Source: an uncultured Clostridiaceae bacterium
GTDB taxonomy: Bacteria > Bacillota > Clostridia > Lachnospirales > Lachnospiraceae
Length of the DNA: 13,437 nucleotides
Assembly: GCA_949948825.1 (NCBI GenBank)
Contig: CATLIJ010000043.1
Location: forward strand, 1-13,437
Direction of reading: 5' to 3'
The notes under the pieces are model-generated. The model saw nothing but the letters and a program-made list of their open reading frames with translations, had not been told where the DNA came from and made no database searches. Of the stretch, positions 12,842 to 13,437 are shown piece by piece. Both the position numbers and the translations under genes were made by a program. Within the stretch, counting starts at the first letter, position 1. Each line of letters begins with the position of its first letter.

Positions 12842-13437
12842 TCAGCTCCTTTCCAGCCGCATCCCTGCCTTCAGGGGAAAGCCCCGAAGAAAGGCGGCAG
12901 TATCCATCCGCTTCTTTCCCTCCATCTGAAGGCTTACAATCCTTAAGATTCCTCTGCCGGTTCTCACATAAAGTCCAGAATCCAAAGCCTGGACAATGGT
13001 TCCTGGCTGCTCCGGTCCATCCTCCAAAAGCACCTCTGCTGCCCACAGCTTTAACATCTTTCCCTCCAGCCAGGTATAAGCGCTGGGCCATGGATTCAGC
13101 CCCCGGATCAGCCGCTCAATCGCCTCCCCATCCATGGTCCAGTCAATCTCCCCCATGGACTTAGGAATCTTCTTTACATAAGTGGCCTTTTCATGGTCCT
13201 GAGGCGTACCGGTCAGGGTTCCTGCCTCCAGCTTTTCCAGGGTGGACAAAATCAGCTCCCCTCCCAGCACGCTTAACCGGTCAAACAGGCTCCCTCCTGT
13301 CTCCTCCTTCGTAAGAGCAATGACCCTTGTCTCCAGAATGTCCCCGGTATCCATGCCCTCATCCATCTTCATGGTGGTGATCCCTGTCTCCTTATCCCCG
13401 TGAATCACAGCCCACTGAATGGGAGAAGCCCCCCGGT
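12842..13437 (-). CDS. fmt: Methionyl-tRNA formyltransferase, N-terminus cut off by the right window edge
   Basis: Formylates Met on initiator tRNA using 10-formyl-THF. The frame is open to the right edge and the first readable residues are RGASPIQWAVIHGDKETG, which is the segment just after the conserved HPSLLP-x-YRG motif. About 115 N-terminal residues, including the catalytic Asn/His region, therefore lie outside the window. The last part of the formyltransferase domain follows (MKMDEGMDTGDIL), then the linker and the C-terminal OB-like tRNA-binding domain with KATYVKKIPKSMGEIDW and GLNPWPSAYTW. About 198 residues are visible. A GTG at 13408 could be mistaken for a start but lies inside the conserved domain. 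Probable first visible gene of the operon, 6 nt before the metallopeptidase gene. Confidence 0.95.
   Translation of the reverse strand, partial: RGASPIQWAVIHGDKETGITTMKMDEGMDTGDILETRVIALTKEETGGSLFDRLSVLGGELILSTLEKLEAGTLTGTPQDHEKATYVKKIPKSMGEIDWTMDGEAIERLIRGLNPWPSAYTWLEGKMLKLWAAEVLLEDGPEQPGTIVQALDSGLYVRTGRGILRIVSLQMEGKKRMDTAAFLRGFPLKAGMRLERS

Noticed and set aside
12842..13408. Complete 188-residue protein starting at GTG 13408
   Set aside because: The frame continues upstream with RGASPIQWA, a conserved Fmt segment, so this is the C-terminal part of fmt cut by the window edge.

Overview
The window looks like a chromosomal segment of a Gram-positive Clostridia species, most probably Lachnospiraceae. 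The basis is gene order and protein style: every recognisable gene lies on the minus strand, most have AGGAGG-type ribosome binding sites, and the core block fmt - Zn-metallopeptidase (YugP type) - rsmB - rlmN - stp/prpC - prkC - rsgA - rpe - thiN is the classic Firmicutes translation/Ser-Thr-kinase cluster, here with the clostridial metallopeptidase inserted after fmt. Species cannot be fixed from the sequence alone.

Layout, read in transcription order (right to left). fmt runs off the right edge (13437-12842), followed by the membrane metallopeptidase (12835-12125), rsmB (12132-10765), a repeat-filled gap of about 600 bp (10764-10172), rlmN (10171-9104), stp (9052-8309), prkC (8312-6084), rsgA (6011-5130), rpe (5127-4456) and thiN (4448-3792). 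Genes are tightly packed or overlapping apart from the repeat gap, so this is one operon or two operons split by the gap. A second, looser group follows, with its own promoters: an ECF transporter S component (3648-3055), serS (2772-1483), a small unrecognised two-segment membrane protein (1340-855) with promoter and terminator, and the start of a DUF1189-type membrane protein that runs off the left edge (697-1).

Functionally the main block couples initiator-tRNA formylation (Fmt), 16S and 23S rRNA methylation (RsmB, RlmN) and 30S maturation (RsgA) with the PASTA kinase/phosphatase pair (PrkC/Stp) that senses cell-wall state. In Bacillus subtilis RsgA (CpgA) is a known PrkC substrate. Rpe and ThiN are central-metabolism passengers of this cluster in many Firmicutes.

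The unusual material is between genes. (1) A 152-bp nested palindrome at 2847-2998 (a 16-bp outer stem enclosing three hairpins, a cloverleaf shape) is flanked by a 7-bp direct repeat and sits directly after a perfect TATAAT box. The serS mRNA would therefore start at its edge and carry the whole structure as a leader. (2) A decayed relative of one end lies at 3722-3776, and three spaced copies of the same terminal motif lie at 717-790. Together these suggest a small mobile or repeat family, MITE-like. (3) The rsmB-rlmN gap is a composite repeat island: a GC-rich 22-bp tandem repeat, a 139-bp long inverted repeat with 24-bp perfect arms, and an AT-rich 31-bp tandem array of about nine units. 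No protein-coding novel defence or biosynthetic system is visible; the repeat elements are the most interesting content.
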